From an uncultured Polymorphobacter sp. (GTDB lineage: Bacteria; Pseudomonadota; Alphaproteobacteria; Sphingomonadales; Sphingomonadaceae), in NCBI GenBank assembly GCA_937894055.1, contig CALDHQ010000041.1, positions 1-6,756 on the forward strand: a DNA stretch of 6,756 nt. Direction: 5' to 3'. The translations under genes and the position numbers were made by a program. How positions within the stretch are numbered: position 1 is the first letter of the stretch; each line of letters starts with the position of its first letter. Below the pieces are notes generated by a model that searched no databases, was not told the origin of the DNA, and saw only the letters and a program-made list of their open reading frames with translations. Below are positions 6,381 to 6,756 of this stretch, in pieces.

Positions 6381-6590
6381 GTGAGCGCGACGGTGACCAA
6401 GCTGCGACCCGATGCCTTCGCGGACCTCGATGGCATGACCGTGCGCGAGGTGCTCGAGGCGCGCGGGTGGACGGGCATCGAGGCCAAGGCCGGATCGTGC
6501 GAGCTCGCTGTGCAGCTCGGCGACGTCGTCGCGGTGGTGGTCACCGGCAACTACCGGCTGGGCCTGCTGGGCTGGCTGGCGCTGCGCTAG
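6381..6590 (+). CDS. Small hypothetical protein, 69 residues, unrecognised
   Basis: I do not recognise this gene. It starts at GTG 6381, three bases after the stop of the chimeric btuD frame and in the same frame, with a GAGAAGG ribosome-like site (6363-6369) about 11 nt upstream, and ends at TAG 6590. Nearly all codons end in G or C, which supports real coding. The N-terminal half is polar with charged residues (MSATVTKLRPDAFADLDG); the C-terminal third is hydrophobic (VVAVVVTGNY, then LGLLGWLALR) but too short and broken for a confident membrane helix. There is a single Cys. The tight spacing suggests it was the next gene after whatever protein the 42-residue tail originally belonged to. 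Such compact small genes are common in phages, but no phage family can be named. Confidence 0.5.
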   Translation: MSATVTKLRPDAFADLDGMTVREVLEARGWTGIEAKAGSCELAVQLGDVVAVVVTGNYRLGLLGWLALR

Positions 6591-6604
6591 CGATCCGCTC
6601 GCCG

Positions 6605-6756
6605 TTACCAGTGCTCGCCCTTGAACACGTTGGCGAACACCACCTGTTCCAGGGTCGGCTTGTCCTGAGCCTTGCGGTCCTTGTCCTTGGCGCCCTTGGC
6701 AGCGGTCGATGACGGGAACAGCTGGAAGCCCTTGGACAGGATGTAGTCGTTGAGCT
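6605..6756 (-). CDS. C-terminal end of an unrecognised convergent gene (5' part beyond window)
   Basis: The last 49 codons and TAA stop of a minus-strand gene. The visible peptide runs from LNDYILSKGFQLFPSS through a lysine- and aspartate-rich linker (AKGAKDKDRKAQDK) to a C-terminus TLEQVVFANVFKGEHW. Of the 49 codons, 45 end in G or C, which favours this frame over the overlapping plus-strand frame. The linker followed by a compact hydrophobic/aromatic tail could be a flexible hinge plus a short C-terminal interaction motif, but this is speculation. It converges on the small gene at 6381-6590, with only 14 bases between the two stops and no terminator hairpin. I cannot assign a family. Confidence 0.5.
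   Translation of the reverse strand, partial: LNDYILSKGFQLFPSSTAAKGAKDKDRKAQDKPTLEQVVFANVFKGEHW

Noticed and set aside
6450..6458. GTGCTCGAG repeat as a target-site duplication flanking a mobile element
   Set aside because: The copies are 210 bp apart inside coding sequence, with no inverted ends or recombinase between them, and both simply encode Val-Leu-Glu.
5681..6550. A 289-codon minus-strand open frame spanning the btuD breakpoint
   Set aside because: It is a Ser/Arg/Ala-rich low-complexity shadow with no motifs; its continuity across the junction reflects GC bias, not a real gene.
1..6756. CRISPR array, tRNA, rRNA, toxin-antitoxin or defence genes
   Set aside because: No regularly spaced repeats, tRNA cloverleaf, rRNA blocks or recognisable motifs of these systems were seen on either strand.

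Overview
The window is GC-rich, with strong G/C third-position bias, and reads as a chromosome piece of an alphaproteobacterium. The protein style (a BtuB-like receptor fused in one operon with BtuFCD, COG1063-type dehydrogenases) suggests Sphingomonadales. That placement is inference from protein character, not from a marker gene.

Layout. (1) Positions 1-1744, minus strand: a two-gene unit made of a zinc-binding medium-chain alcohol/polyol dehydrogenase (1744 to 665) followed 21 nt later by a HAD-superfamily hydrolase (643 to the window edge). (2) Positions 1745-2141: a divergent intergenic region. It holds a cobalamin riboswitch aptamer on the plus strand (about 1850-2013) and then a leader with two mutually exclusive hairpins, one of which buries the ribosome binding site of the next gene. 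(3) Positions 2142-6248, plus strand: a vitamin B12 uptake operon, btuB-btuF-btuC-btuD, whose genes are joined by three successive 4-base ATGA stop/start overlaps. (4) From about 6249 to the end the btuD frame runs, without a stop, into unrelated sequence. This includes a 42-residue lysine-rich tail, a small unrecognised gene (6381-6590) and the 3' end of an unrecognised convergent gene (6605-6756, minus).

How it works together. BtuB would carry cobalamin across the outer membrane using TonB energy, BtuF would bind it in the periplasm, and BtuC with BtuD would pump it into the cytoplasm. Cobalamin-bound riboswitch RNA would shut off translation of btuB and, by coupling, of the genes behind it. 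The pathway is textbook. The leader design is unusually legible.

The anomaly is btuD. It keeps Walker A, the ABC signature, Walker B and the D-loop, then loses family resemblance at residue about 167 before the H-loop. Composition changes at the same point. Either foreign DNA was inserted or recombined here, or the window contains an assembly or cloning chimera. I cannot tell these apart from sequence alone. I did not find convincing evidence for a wholly new system, CRISPR array, tRNA, rRNA or recognisable transposase.
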